Positions 26,828-35,119 of a stretch of DNA of 64,000 bases are shown here, piece after piece. A model generated the notes under the pieces. The model was not told where the DNA came from. It saw nothing but the letters and a program-made list of their open reading frames with translations, and ran no database searches. Within the stretch, counting starts at the first letter, position 1. Every line of letters starts with the position of its first letter. The position numbers and the translations under genes were made by a program. Origin of the DNA: Pseudoalteromonas sp. EB27 (GTDB taxonomy: Bacteria; Pseudomonadota; Gammaproteobacteria; Enterobacterales; Alteromonadaceae); contig NZ_MTQD01000005.1 in the NCBI RefSeq assembly GCF_001974875.1, forward strand, positions 1 through 64,000, given 5' to 3'.

Positions 26828-26850
26828 AAAAAACGGCCATAAGCCGTTTT
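26828..26850. terminator. Terminator between rhlE and the 2OG-Fe(II) oxygenase gene
   Basis: AAAAAACGGC/GCCGTTTT stem, T-run on the minus strand after the oxygenase stop. Confidence 0.85.
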
Positions 26851-26882
26851 ATATTTATACTTAATTACTCTAAGTATAAGAG

Positions 26883-27722
26883 TTACTTAACACCTAACTC
26901 GCGCAGGCGTTCTTGCAAGTAGCTATCTGCCGTGTAGCGCTCTGAAAGCACAACATCTGGATGCGGGTGTAAAAATAACGGCAGTGATATACGCGATTTA
27001 GTAGATGCTTTGCCCGTTGGGTTAATTACACGGTGAATTGTCGATGGGAAATACCCGCCCGACGCTTCTTGTAGCATGTCGCCAATATTAATAATTAAGC
27101 TGCCAAAATCACATGGCACGTCTAACCAACCGCCATCTGTTTTTTGAACTTGTAAACCAGGCTCATTAGAAGCTGGCAATACAGTCAATAAATTAATATC
27201 GCCGTGAGCTGCTGCGCGAATAGCACCTGGCTCTTCATCACCTGTCATTGGCGGATAATGTAAAATACGTAACAATGTTTGCTCAGAACCGGCAATCATG
27301 TCTTTTAAATCAATCGAAAACTTAGCACGTACATCAGCTGGAGATTCAGCCTGCACCCAGCTTAGTAAAGTACCAGCAAATTCACTTGCTAAACGGTAGT
27401 ATTCACGTACATCAGCTTCAAGCTCTGCAGGAACGCGACCTTTAGGGTACACATGGAAGTACTCTTTAATGTCTTTTATTGTAAAGCCTTTCGCTACTTC
27501 AGATACTGAAGGCGGAAAGTAACCGTCTTGAGTTTCTTTAGAGAATAAAAAGTCCTGCTTTTGCTCTGAGTTAAAAAAGTCTTGCCAATTTTTGTAAATA
27601 GACTCAACTAAAGACTGTGGGATTGGGTGGTTTTTTAAAACGCCAAATCCAGTATTTCTTAATGATTCAACAAATTGTGCAGCCGCATCGGGAGCTTTAT
27701 AATCAACAGTAGGTAATTGCAT
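26883..27722 (-). CDS. 2-oxoglutarate/Fe(II)-dependent dioxygenase (IPNS-like)
   Basis: 279-residue enzyme of the isopenicillin-N-synthase-like branch of non-haem iron dioxygenases. The DIOX_N segment (residues ~1-90, with GFGVLKNHPIP) leads into the 2OG-FeII domain. Iron ligands are H and D in AAHGDINLLTVL (~175) and H in STIHRVINP (~232), with the 2OG-binding R-x-S in KSRISLPLF (~246). The substrate is unknown; close bacterial homologs are usually unannotated. It is divergent from the hydrolase-OsmC gene with an FNR-type site between them. SD GGAAC precedes the ATG. Confidence 0.88.
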   Translation of the reverse strand: MQLPTVDYKAPDAAAQFVESLRNTGFGVLKNHPIPQSLVESIYKNWQDFFNSEQKQDFLFSKETQDGYFPPSVSEVAKGFTIKDIKEYFHVYPKGRVPAELEADVREYYRLASEFAGTLLSWVQAESPADVRAKFSIDLKDMIAGSEQTLLRILHYPPMTGDEEPGAIRAAAHGDINLLTVLPASNEPGLQVQKTDGGWLDVPCDFGSLIINIGDMLQEASGGYFPSTIHRVINPTGKASTKSRISLPLFLHPHPDVVLSERYTADSYLQERLRELGVK

Positions 27723-27802
27723 TGTACGTTCCAGTGAATAGGTTGTGAGAAGTGAACTGCTTCAATAGTAGCAAATAGCTAAGATAAAGTAGCAAAGCCT
27801 TC

Positions 27803-27808
27803 ATTATA
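27803..27808 (-). promoter_or_regulatory. Probable -10 box of the oxygenase promoter
   Basis: On the minus strand TATAAT with a G/C-rich upstream flank (AGCGC), 81 nt before the oxygenase ATG. The -35 is not obvious. Confidence 0.45.
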
Positions 27809-27885
27809 GCGCTATGCGAGGATAGACAAATGACCTTAAAAACATAAGGACATATGTCCGCAAAGCATAGCCGCCGCCACTTAGC

Positions 27886-27899
27886 TTGATCAAAATCAA
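27886..27899. promoter_or_regulatory. FNR/CRP-family binding site
   Basis: TTGAT-CAAA-ATCAA is a perfect FNR (ANR/EtrA) consensus TTGATNNNNATCAA. It lies in the 266-bp divergent region, 61 bp upstream of a TATAAT (27954-27959) that probably serves the plus-strand gene. The GGACATATGTCC palindrome at 27848-27859 is nearby. Binding by FNR would link the flanking genes to oxygen supply. Confidence 0.7.
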
Positions 27900-27988
27900 C
27901 TTATAAAAAAACGTTGAATTTGCAAGGTTTAGTAACAATCTCTGGTCTACTACTATAATGTATTTTATTTGTGTAAATAAGGCTCCCC

Positions 27989-29191
27989 ATGCGACAAAAA
28001 GTATCTTTTAAAAGCGGCGATTTAGAACTTGCCGGCCAACTTGAACTTCCCTCTGGTGACGTTAAGTTTTACGCGCTATTTGCACACTGCTTCACATGCG
28101 GAAAAGACATAGCAGCAGCTACACGTATAAGCCGTGCACTTACGCAACAAGGCATAGCTGTACTGCGTTTTGACTTTACCGGTTTAGGCAATAGCGATGG
28201 CGACTTTGCTAACAGTAACTTTTCATCGAACATTCAAGATTTAGTTTCAGCGGCTGATCATCTGCGTAAGCACTTTGCAGCGCCGCAATTACTCATTGGC
28301 CACAGTTTAGGCGGCGCTGCGGTACTGGCTGCTGCTGAGCACATTCCTGAAGTATCGGCCATTACAACTATTGGTGCACCGTCAGATGCGCAGCACGTAG
28401 CGCATAATTTTAAAGCACATCTCGATGAAATTAACGCAGCCGGCGAAGCAAAAGTAAGCCTAGCAGGCCGCGAATTTACCATTAAAAAACAGTTTATAGA
28501 CGATATAGCCAAGTACGATAAAAGCCACATTAGTAAGCTTAAGCGCGCATTATTAGTAATGCACTCCCCTATTGATGCAACTGTAAATATTAACGAAGCC
28601 GAAAAAATTTACGCATCAGCTAAGCATCCTAAAAGTTTTATTAGCCTAGATAACGCCGATCACTTACTTACTAATAAAAACGATGCCGACTACGCTGCAG
28701 AAATTATTGCAACGTGGGCTAATCGCTACGTTAAATATGACAAAACAAAATACGCCGCAAGCCTAACGGGTGGCAATGTACTTGTTGAAGAAAAAGATCA
28801 TATATTTACTCAGCACGTAAGCACCAAAGATCATACTTGGCTTGCCGATGAGCCAATAAAGGTAGGCGGTAAAAACTTAGGCCCCGATCCGTATCATCAC
28901 TTATTGGCGGGGCTTGGTGCCTGTACAGCAATGACACTGCGCATGTACGCTACACGTAAAAACTTAGCGCTAGAGCATGTCAAAGTAGAACTTGATCACA
29001 CTCGAGATTACAACAAAGATTGCGACGATTGTGAGCAAACCGGTAACCTAGAAGCCATTACCCGTAAAATCACTTTAATCGGTGATTTAACACAAGAGCA
29101 GCGCCAGCGTTTACTCGAAATAGCCGACAAATGCCCTGTGCATAAAACACTACATAACAATCCTGTTATTGTAAGTGAATTGGTAGAGTAA
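27989..29191 (+). CDS. Bifunctional alpha/beta-hydrolase and OsmC-type peroxiredoxin fusion
   Basis: 400-residue two-domain protein. Residues ~1-250 form an alpha/beta hydrolase with oxyanion region AHCFTCGKD (~31), nucleophile elbow GHSLGG (~104) and the catalytic His in NADHLL (~225). Residues ~265-400 are an OsmC/Ohr-like domain with the redox-active cysteine pair: [11 protein letters not shown] (~311) and CPVHKTLH (~385). OsmC proteins reduce organic hydroperoxides. The pairing may couple ester hydrolysis with peroxide detoxification (inference). A TATAAT box and FNR site lie upstream, and the gene is monocistronic. Confidence 0.9.
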   Translation: MRQKVSFKSGDLELAGQLELPSGDVKFYALFAHCFTCGKDIAAATRISRALTQQGIAVLRFDFTGLGNSDGDFANSNFSSNIQDLVSAADHLRKHFAAPQLLIGHSLGGAAVLAAAEHIPEVSAITTIGAPSDAQHVAHNFKAHLDEINAAGEAKVSLAGREFTIKKQFIDDIAKYDKSHISKLKRALLVMHSPIDATVNINEAEKIYASAKHPKSFISLDNADHLLTNKNDADYAAEIIATWANRYVKYDKTKYAASLTGGNVLVEEKDHIFTQHVSTKDHTWLADEPIKVGGKNLGPDPYHHLLAGLGACTAMTLRMYATRKNLALEHVKVELDHTRDYNKDCDDCEQTGNLEAITRKITLIGDLTQEQRQRLLEIADKCPVHKTLHNNPVIVSELVE

Positions 29192-29207
29192 CTACCATAA
29201 AAGTAAT

Positions 29208-29231
29208 ATAGCGCAGCTAACACTGCGCTAT
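29208..29231. terminator. Hairpin between convergent hydrolase genes
   Basis: Nine-bp stem ATAGCGCAG/CTGCGCTAT with a CTAACA loop. Flanking A/T tracts are modest. Confidence 0.75.
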
Positions 29232-29249
29232 GATTTAACTTTTATAAAC

Positions 29250-30002
29250 CTAATTTTTACTAGCTAAAAATCCCTCTACTTCTTTACTCATTCTATCCAC
29301 CAGCCATATTGGTCCGCCATCGTACATATCGTTATGGCGTGATTTTTCTATCATTATTTGTGTAACAGGAAACTTATCCAGCTCTGAATCGTTTAACAAC
29401 ACATTCGCATCAGCGGGGTAATCACTACCACGAAGCGTAAGTACGCGAATGTTTTTATTGCGTGGGATCAACATGCGGCGATGATCGAGAGTAATAATTT
29501 GGCTTACTTCATTAGGGTAAATAGAGCCGTATAACGCCGAAATATCCCCGCCATTAGAATGCCCAAATAAGGCGAGCTTTGTAAAGTCGTACGCTGGGTA
29601 TTTACTCGATAGCTCATTAACTAAAAACTTAAGCGTTACTACGCCACGGTGCCAGTTTTCCATGCGAGTGGTTAAGTAAGGTTGCTCACGATTAAGGTAA
29701 GGGTCACTTTTTAATTCATGTGCAACGGCTACTGTTAAGTATCCGCGCTGATTAAACACATTACTAGCAAACGTGTATTCGTTATGGCTAATACCGTAGC
29801 CCCCATTAATAAACGCCACAGGGCATTTTGCTTGCGCTGTACACTTAGCATTATTAGCTGGCAATGTAATATTGATAGGAATATCGCGATTACGGCTTTT
29901 ATCAGTCATAACGTTGTCATTTGCATAGCTTGTTGTGCTCATAACTAATGTGCTTAGAGCTAGTGCGCTTAATATAAAAAGCTTTTTAAGTGTTTTTTGC
30001 AT
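29250..30002 (-). CDS. Secreted alpha/beta hydrolase
   Basis: 250-residue exported protein. The signal peptide (KKLFILSALALSTLVM ... SYAND) is cut near residue 28. The mature domain is an alpha/beta hydrolase: oxyanion HGG-like INGGYG (~68), nucleophile in FGHSNGG (~146) and a late histidine in EKSRHNDM (~223). An Asp in the TLRGSDYP region could complete the triad. It resembles lipase/esterase-type or dienelactone-hydrolase-like secreted enzymes. No lid or cap is evident, and the substrate is unknown. No clear Shine-Dalgarno is seen before the ATG, so expression may be low. Confidence 0.85.
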   Translation of the reverse strand: MQKTLKKLFILSALALSTLVMSTTSYANDNVMTDKSRNRDIPINITLPANNAKCTAQAKCPVAFINGGYGISHNEYTFASNVFNQRGYLTVAVAHELKSDPYLNREQPYLTTRMENWHRGVVTLKFLVNELSSKYPAYDFTKLALFGHSNGGDISALYGSIYPNEVSQIITLDHRRMLIPRNKNIRVLTLRGSDYPADANVLLNDSELDKFPVTQIMIEKSRHNDMYDGGPIWLVDRMSKEVEGFLASKN

Positions 30003-30131
30003 ATTTAAATTTATATAAATTATTGTTTTTAATTAAAAATAACTTTTACTTTATAGCTTTGCATTCTCTATTGTCAAACTATGCGATAATAGCCGCCATT
30101 GTTTAAATATATTTAGTAAAAGATCCAATAA

Positions 30132-30455
30132 ATGAAATCATACAATAGCATTCAAGAACGTATAGAAATTTTAGAAGACAAACTAACTGCAATACATGAC
30201 GAAATCGAAACACTAAAAGCACCTGCTAAAAACAACAATGAACGTATTATTTTTAAGTTTATTGAAACAGGCAGCACAGGTAAAACGAAGGATTTTGTTC
30301 GTGAGTTAGGTATTAAATCACCGCGTGACGGTTTGTTTTCGTCAGGTGATGTTACAAAACTAATTAAAGATGGCGCTGAAGATATTTCACCAGCGTTATT
30401 AGAAATCGCAAGACAGCTTGCCAGTGCACGTAATAAAAATGGCCCAAGCCGTTAA
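30132..30455 (+). CDS. Conserved hypothetical protein with N-terminal coiled coil
   Basis: 107-residue soluble protein not recognised as a named family. Residues ~5-29 form a predicted coiled coil (heptads in IQERIEILEDKLTAIHDEIETL). The rest is a compact alpha/beta part with the motif GKTKDFVRELGIKSP and a C-terminal helix (LLEIARQLASARNK). It has no signal or membrane segment. It stands alone, followed by a hairpin repeat. It could be a small DNA- or RNA-binding adaptor (Lys/Arg-rich C-terminus), but this is a guess. Confidence 0.65.
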   Translation: MKSYNSIQERIEILEDKLTAIHDEIETLKAPAKNNNERIIFKFIETGSTGKTKDFVRELGIKSPRDGLFSSGDVTKLIKDGAEDISPALLEIARQLASARNKNGPSR

Positions 30456-30471
30456 TTACGCAGTCACGCAG

Positions 30472-30508
30472 TATCTAGAAGCCCAGCTAAGCTGTCGCTT
30501 CTAGGTAT
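30472..30508. repeat. Nested inverted repeat (REP-like hairpin)
   Basis: Outer arms CTAGAAGC/GCTTCTAG (extended by A/T pairs to about 12 bp) enclose a second dyad CAGCT-A-AGCTG. It lies between convergent genes (30132 and 30528), so it can act as a bidirectional terminator despite no T-run. The shape is typical of a dispersed REP-type element. Confidence 0.55.
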
Positions 30509-30527
30509 GTAACCATATTAAACTAAA

Positions 30528-31124
30528 TTAATCACAAAGCTCTATATCAAGGCTGGTAAGCAGATTAAGTGCTTCGAAGCGATCAAACTTAGCATTCGCT
30601 AACATATTATTATTCAAATCTATATTAAACGCTGTAGCACCTACAAAGTCACATTTTGTTAAGTTAGTTTGAAAAAACTCACTATCGCGAAAATCTGTTC
30701 CTGTAAATTCACTACCGCTTAAATCAGCGTGTCTAAAATCAACATTTTTGGCAAAGCAGTGTGTTAGTTTGAGGGCTTTGAGAGTTAATTCAAAAAAAGA
30801 ACTATTACTGAGCTCGCAATAATTAAAACTCACCGGTGCGTTAATACTAAGCGCTGGCCAATCTACATCAGCCCATTGCAAACTATTTAATTTACAGTGG
30901 CTAAAACTTACATTTTCAAGCGAACTGTAGTTCCATTTAAGTGACGATAAATTACAGTTTTTAAAACTACATTCTATAAATCGGCAATTTTTAAACTGCC
31001 CATCTGAAAAGTCGCAATCGATAAATATACACTCTTCAAACTCAGAGTTTTCAGTTAATTGCTCTGCGTACTGTAAAGCATTAAATTGTTCATCAAAATA
31101 CTGGTTATTATTACTTAACAACAC
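30528..31124 (-). CDS. Pentapeptide-repeat protein
   Basis: 198-residue protein dominated by A(D/N)LXX-type pentapeptide repeats (consecutive F/L centres every five residues, e.g. FEECIFIDCDFSDGQF, CRFIECSFKNCNL). It forms a right-handed quadrilateral beta-helix. Cysteines occupy many i-2 positions, as in Qnr proteins. It lacks an obvious membrane or signal segment. It may bind DNA gyrase or topoisomerase IV, as Qnr/MfpA do, but a Gly-rich loop interrupting the helix is not apparent, so I only call it pentapeptide-repeat. The start is GTG at 31124, with AGGTG upstream. Confidence 0.85.
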   Translation of the reverse strand: MLLSNNNQYFDEQFNALQYAEQLTENSEFEECIFIDCDFSDGQFKNCRFIECSFKNCNLSSLKWNYSSLENVSFSHCKLNSLQWADVDWPALSINAPVSFNYCELSNSSFFELTLKALKLTHCFAKNVDFRHADLSGSEFTGTDFRDSEFFQTNLTKCDFVGATAFNIDLNNNMLANAKFDRFEALNLLTSLDIELCD

Positions 31125-31140
31125 AATTCACCTATTAAAT

Positions 31141-31371
31141 TTAACCCGTGTAGCCATTACTTTTAGGTAAATCTTTTTTAAGCGCAAGCACTGCAATAAA
31201 AATCAAAGCAAGTAGTGGAAATAGCGCTAAACAGCCACCCACAAAAGCTAAAACACCCGGCATAGTACTTTTACGCTTACCTATTTTGTAGCTAATTACA
31301 GCAAAAATAGGAATACACAGCACAATAATAAAAACTAAAAACTCACCAAATAAGGTTGCATTGATCGACAT
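31141..31371 (-). CDS. Small membrane protein
   Basis: 76-residue protein with two hydrophobic segments (about residues 5-28 and 38-65), a short basic loop (KIGKRKST) between them and a polar C-terminus. I start at ATG 31371 because AAAGGAAT sits 5 nt upstream; a longer in-frame start upstream lacks this. It is 16 nt upstream of the pentapeptide-repeat gene, so the two may be co-transcribed. No family recognised. Confidence 0.65.
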   Translation of the reverse strand: MSINATLFGEFLVFIIVLCIPIFAVISYKIGKRKSTMPGVLAFVGGCLALFPLLALIFIAVLALKKDLPKSNGYTG

Positions 31372-31427
31372 AATAATTCCTTTTTCGTCTGTTCGTTTAA
31401 AACACACTCCGCTATAAATTTAACCAT

Positions 31428-31462
31428 AAAAAAACCCTTAAGCATATAACTTAAGGGTTTTT
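31428..31462. terminator. Terminator between aspS and the small membrane protein gene
   Basis: Stem AAAAACCCTTAAG/CTTAAGGGTTTTT around a 7-nt loop. On the minus strand it ends aspS with a T-run of seven. Confidence 0.9.
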
Positions 31463-31489
31463 AAATTCAGCTCAAAAGCTAAGTAATAA

Positions 31490-33268
31490 TTACTCTTCGC
31501 TTGATACTTCTTTTTCTACAACACTAATTGCAAGCTCAGCTAACGAATCAAGGTTAGGTTTACTTGGCGCGTTGGTTAATAAACACGACGCTTGTGTTGT
31601 TTTAGGGAAAGCAATAACGTCACGAATGTTATCGGTACCACATAAAAGCATTGCTAAACGGTCAAGGCCAAATGCTAAACCAGCATGTGGTGGTGTGCCG
31701 TATTTAAGTGCATCAAGTAAAAAACCAAACTTGTCTTGTTGCTCTTGCTCGTTAATACCTAAAATTCTAAATGCGGTTTCTTGCATATCTGCATTATGAA
31801 TACGTACCGAACCACCACCTACTTCGTAGCCGTTTAATACCATATCGTAGGCGTCTGAAATAGCAGCGGCTGGGTTTGCTTCAAGCTCACTTGCAGTAAT
31901 ATCTTTTGGTGCAGTGAATGGATGATGTACAGCATGTAATGTGCCTTCGTCATCTTCTTCAAACATTGGGAAATCTACAACCCAAAGTGGTGCCCAGCTA
32001 TTAAGGTTAGTGATTTCTAAATCAACACCAATCTTAACGCGTAGCGCGCCCATTGCTTCATTTACTGTGTTGCGCTTATCGGCACCGAATAAAATAATAT
32101 CGCCAGACTGTGCATTAGTACGCTCAAGTAATTTTGTGATTACGTCTTCGCTTAAAAACTTAGCCACTGGCGATTGAACACCTTCAGCGCCTGCAGTGTG
32201 GTCGTTTACTTTCATCCACGCCATGCCTTTAGCGCCGTAAATACCAATAAACTTAGTGTAATCGTCAAGTTGTTTACGAGAAAGCTTAGCGCCACCCGGT
32301 ACAGTTAACACAGCAACGCGACCTTTTTCGTCGTTAGCCGGACCTGAGAAAACATTAAACTCTACGTCTTTAACTAAATCTGCAACATCAACTAATTTCA
32401 TCGGGTTACGTAAATCTGGCTTATCAGAACCGTAAAGGCTCATTGCCTCGCTGTAAGGCATGATTGGAAAATCGCCTAAATCAACGTTTAGCAATGTTTG
32501 CCACATTTCGCGGATCATTTTTTCAGTCATACCACGTACTTGATCAGAGCTCATGAACGAGGTTTCTATATCTATTTGGGTAAATTCTGGTTGGCGATCG
32601 GCGCGTAAATCTTCATCACGGAAACATTTAACAATTTGGTAGTAACGGTCAAAACCCGACATCATCAACAATTGCTTAAACAACTGTGGAGACTGTGGTA
32701 AAGCGTAAAAGCTACCTTTATGAACACGACTCGGTACTAAGTAATCGCGCGCGCCTTCAGGTGTTGCTTTAGTAAGTACAGGTGTTTCGATGTCTAAAAA
32801 GCCGTTTTCATCTAAAAAGCGACGAACAAAGCTGCTTGCTTTAGCACGTAATTTAATACGGTCACTCATTTCTAGACGACGTAGGTCTAGGTAACGGTAT
32901 TTTAAACGACGCTCTTCTGAGTTTACTTGGTTAAAATCAAGTGGTAATGGCTCTGAGCGGTTAATAATATTAAGCTCTTTACCTAAAATTTCAATTTCAC
33001 CTGTTGCCATGTCTTTATTTACTTGGCTGTCTGGGCGTGCGCGAACAACACCTTTTAACTGAACACAAAATTCTTGGCGAAGTGTGTTAGCCGAACTCAT
33101 TAACTCTTCAATATCAGAATCGAATACAACTTGTACTAAACCTTCTCTATCGCGTAAATCGACAAAGATAAGTCCACCAAGGTCACGTCGTTTGTTGATC
33201 CAGCCACATAGTTCTACTTCTTGATCTACGTGAGTTTTATTTAGCTGTCCGCAATATATAGAGCGCAT
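31490..33268 (-). CDS. aspS: Aspartyl-tRNA synthetase
   Basis: 592-residue class II aminoacyl-tRNA synthetase that charges tRNA-Asp. The N-terminal OB-fold anticodon-binding domain ([20 protein letters not shown], ~21-40) precedes the catalytic core with motif 2 [16 protein letters not shown] (~217) and motif 3 [11 protein letters not shown] (~532). A bacterial GAD insertion domain lies between ~300 and 420. The length is near E. coli's 590. The start is firmly defined by AGGAAAACT before the ATG. It is a monocistronic essential gene. Note the seven-copy tRNA-Asp array elsewhere in the same window (54925-55691). Confidence 0.98.
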   Translation of the reverse strand: MRSIYCGQLNKTHVDQEVELCGWINKRRDLGGLIFVDLRDREGLVQVVFDSDIEELMSSANTLRQEFCVQLKGVVRARPDSQVNKDMATGEIEILGKELNIINRSEPLPLDFNQVNSEERRLKYRYLDLRRLEMSDRIKLRAKASSFVRRFLDENGFLDIETPVLTKATPEGARDYLVPSRVHKGSFYALPQSPQLFKQLLMMSGFDRYYQIVKCFRDEDLRADRQPEFTQIDIETSFMSSDQVRGMTEKMIREMWQTLLNVDLGDFPIMPYSEAMSLYGSDKPDLRNPMKLVDVADLVKDVEFNVFSGPANDEKGRVAVLTVPGGAKLSRKQLDDYTKFIGIYGAKGMAWMKVNDHTAGAEGVQSPVAKFLSEDVITKLLERTNAQSGDIILFGADKRNTVNEAMGALRVKIGVDLEITNLNSWAPLWVVDFPMFEEDDEGTLHAVHHPFTAPKDITASELEANPAAAISDAYDMVLNGYEVGGGSVRIHNADMQETAFRILGINEQEQQDKFGFLLDALKYGTPPHAGLAFGLDRLAMLLCGTDNIRDVIAFPKTTQASCLLTNAPSKPNLDSLAELAISVVEKEVSSEE

Positions 33269-33515
33269 AGTTTTCCTGTCAGATAAAAGGCTTAAACGGT
33301 TAAAGTTATTTGTTTTAAGGCGTGTGATTTAAAAAACAGGTCACCACAATACAAATAAAGCCGCTAGCAATCTAAAAATAATCAAATTAAGCCCTGCATT
33401 ATACCCAAGTAGTATCAAGATGCTAGGGCGTGTGCCGCTTTTGCCCCTGAATTTACAGCAGCTCGTTTTGTTATTTGCTACACTATCGCCACTTTATAAT
33501 AAGGCGCTAGTTTGT

Positions 33516-34364
33516 ATGTTATATATTGGATGCCCGCAGTGGTCGAGCAATGCATGGAAAGGCAATTTATTTTCAAGCCAATGTAAAAACGCCGATATGC
33601 TTAGCCAATACGCTCAGCATTTTAATTCAGTCGAAGGCAATACCAGCTTTTACGCCGATCCATCGCCAAGCACCGTGTTGCGCTGGGCAAATAGCGTTCC
33701 CGACGATTTTAAATTTACTTTTAAGTTTAATCGTCGCTTTAGCCACGAGCTGCACCTAACTAATGTTCAAACCGAGCTTACTGATTGGCTTAACTTGTTC
33801 TCCCCTATTTTAGAAAAAACTGGGCAGATCATGCTGCAATTACCTAAAGCATTTGGTCCTGGTGACTTACCCAAACTCGCCCAATTTATTAGCCTATTAC
33901 CAAAAGAGGTTAATTACGGTGTAGAAGTACGTCATACTGCATTTTTTCAAAAGGGTGAAGCCGAAATAGCACTTAATCAGTTATTAATGGTAAACAACAT
34001 AAATCGCATATCGATGGATACTCGCGCCCTATTTGCCGTAAAACCAACAACCGAAGCGCTAATAGATGCACAGCAAAAAAAGCCCCACTTACCGGTACAT
34101 GCAATAGCTACTGGCTCAGAGCCTATGGCGCGCTTTGTAATAGCCGATTTACAAAATGACTTTAAACCCTTTTATAAACCGTGGCTAAGTAAAGTAAAAC
34201 AATGGCTTGATGAAGGAAAAACGCCTTATGTGTTTTTTCATACAGCAGATAACCGAGAAGCGCCGTTATTAGCTCGCCAGTTTTGTAAGGACCTTGGTTA
34301 TGATCACAAAGCATTAAACCTATTTACTGGCGAAAAAGAAGCCCACCAGCAAGCACTTTTTTAA
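33516..34364 (+). CDS. DUF72 family protein (YecE-like)
   Basis: 282-residue TIM-barrel-like protein of the DUF72 family (E. coli YecE, 272). Family motifs: LYIGCPQWSSNAWKG at the N-terminus, HFNSVEGNTSFYADPS (~36), and FKFTFKFNRRFSH. The final aromatic/His-rich region (YVFFHTADN) is also typical. A longer in-frame extension to 33420 would add an unrelated hydrophobic tail and overlap the aspS promoter region, so I use ATG 33516. Function unknown. Probably transcribed with the YgjP-like gene 24 nt downstream. Confidence 0.9.
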   Translation: MLYIGCPQWSSNAWKGNLFSSQCKNADMLSQYAQHFNSVEGNTSFYADPSPSTVLRWANSVPDDFKFTFKFNRRFSHELHLTNVQTELTDWLNLFSPILEKTGQIMLQLPKAFGPGDLPKLAQFISLLPKEVNYGVEVRHTAFFQKGEAEIALNQLLMVNNINRISMDTRALFAVKPTTEALIDAQQKKPHLPVHAIATGSEPMARFVIADLQNDFKPFYKPWLSKVKQWLDEGKTPYVFFHTADNREAPLLARQFCKDLGYDHKALNLFTGEKEAHQQALF

Positions 34365-34388
34365 AAGTAAAACGACAGAGAAATAATA

Positions 34389-34889
34389 ATGAGTGAATAC
34401 GCACGTTACTTTACCGGCTACCCAGCTAACATTGTTGAGCAAGTATTAAGCCTTATAAATAACAAAAAGGTATGTGACTACTTACTTAAAAAGTACCCGC
34501 AAGCACATACCATTACTAGCGATAAACTACTTTATAGCTATGCAACCGAGCTTAAAAAACAGTATTTAAAAAATGCGCCACCATTTGGTCGTGCAGCATT
34601 TAAAAAGCAAGGTGACATGGTTACTAATGCACTTGGTACACATACTTATCGAATGCAAGGTAAAACCCGCAAACACGATTTAGCGATAAACAGCGACTTA
34701 CTCCGCGCTCCCGAGCCATTATTAAAAGCGTTAGTGGTACATGAGCTCGCCCACTTTAAAGAAAAAGATCACAACAAAGGCTTTTATCAACTTTGCTGCC
34801 ATATGGAGCCGAGTTATCACCAGCTAGAGTTAGATTTAAGAATTTTTTGTGTGGTCGTCGCAATGGGAGAAAATCCTTATTTAAAATAA
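34389..34889 (+). CDS. YgjP-like metallopeptidase-domain protein (DUF45)
   Basis: 166-residue protein with the zinc motif HELAH at residue ~119 followed by FKEKDHNKGFY, the pattern of the YgjP/DUF45 (M48-like, WLM-related) family. The third ligand is a downstream histidine (DHNKGFY). E. coli YgjP has 167 residues, so it is full-length. N-terminal half (GRAAFKKQ, KTRKHDLAINSDLLRAP) carries the basic patch typical of the family. Substrate unknown. Follows the YecE-like gene and likely shares its promoter. Confidence 0.85.
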   Translation: MSEYARYFTGYPANIVEQVLSLINNKKVCDYLLKKYPQAHTITSDKLLYSYATELKKQYLKNAPPFGRAAFKKQGDMVTNALGTHTYRMQGKTRKHDLAINSDLLRAPEPLLKALVVHELAHFKEKDHNKGFYQLCCHMEPSYHQLELDLRIFCVVVAMGENPYLK

Positions 34890-35119
34890 GGATTTTACCG
34901 TTGTTTAACTGAGTGAAAATAACGCCCATGCTTAAGTTAATATTTCCTTCCATAACCAAGCGTTCATACCCAGTCTTTTATCCCCGTAAGCAACTCACAA
35001 CTTAACGCCTGTCCTTAATAAAAACAAAAAGTTTAAAACTACATAATTGCCCTACATTTGAGAACTACACTCTGTAATAGCTAATTCTTTCTATGTACTC
35101 TTAATCTTTGGAGTTTTAA

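Noticed and set aside
31141-31407. Longer start for the small membrane protein
   Set aside because: The extra N-terminal residues (CFKRTDEKGII) are not hydrophobic or conserved-looking, and the ribosome site fits ATG 31371.
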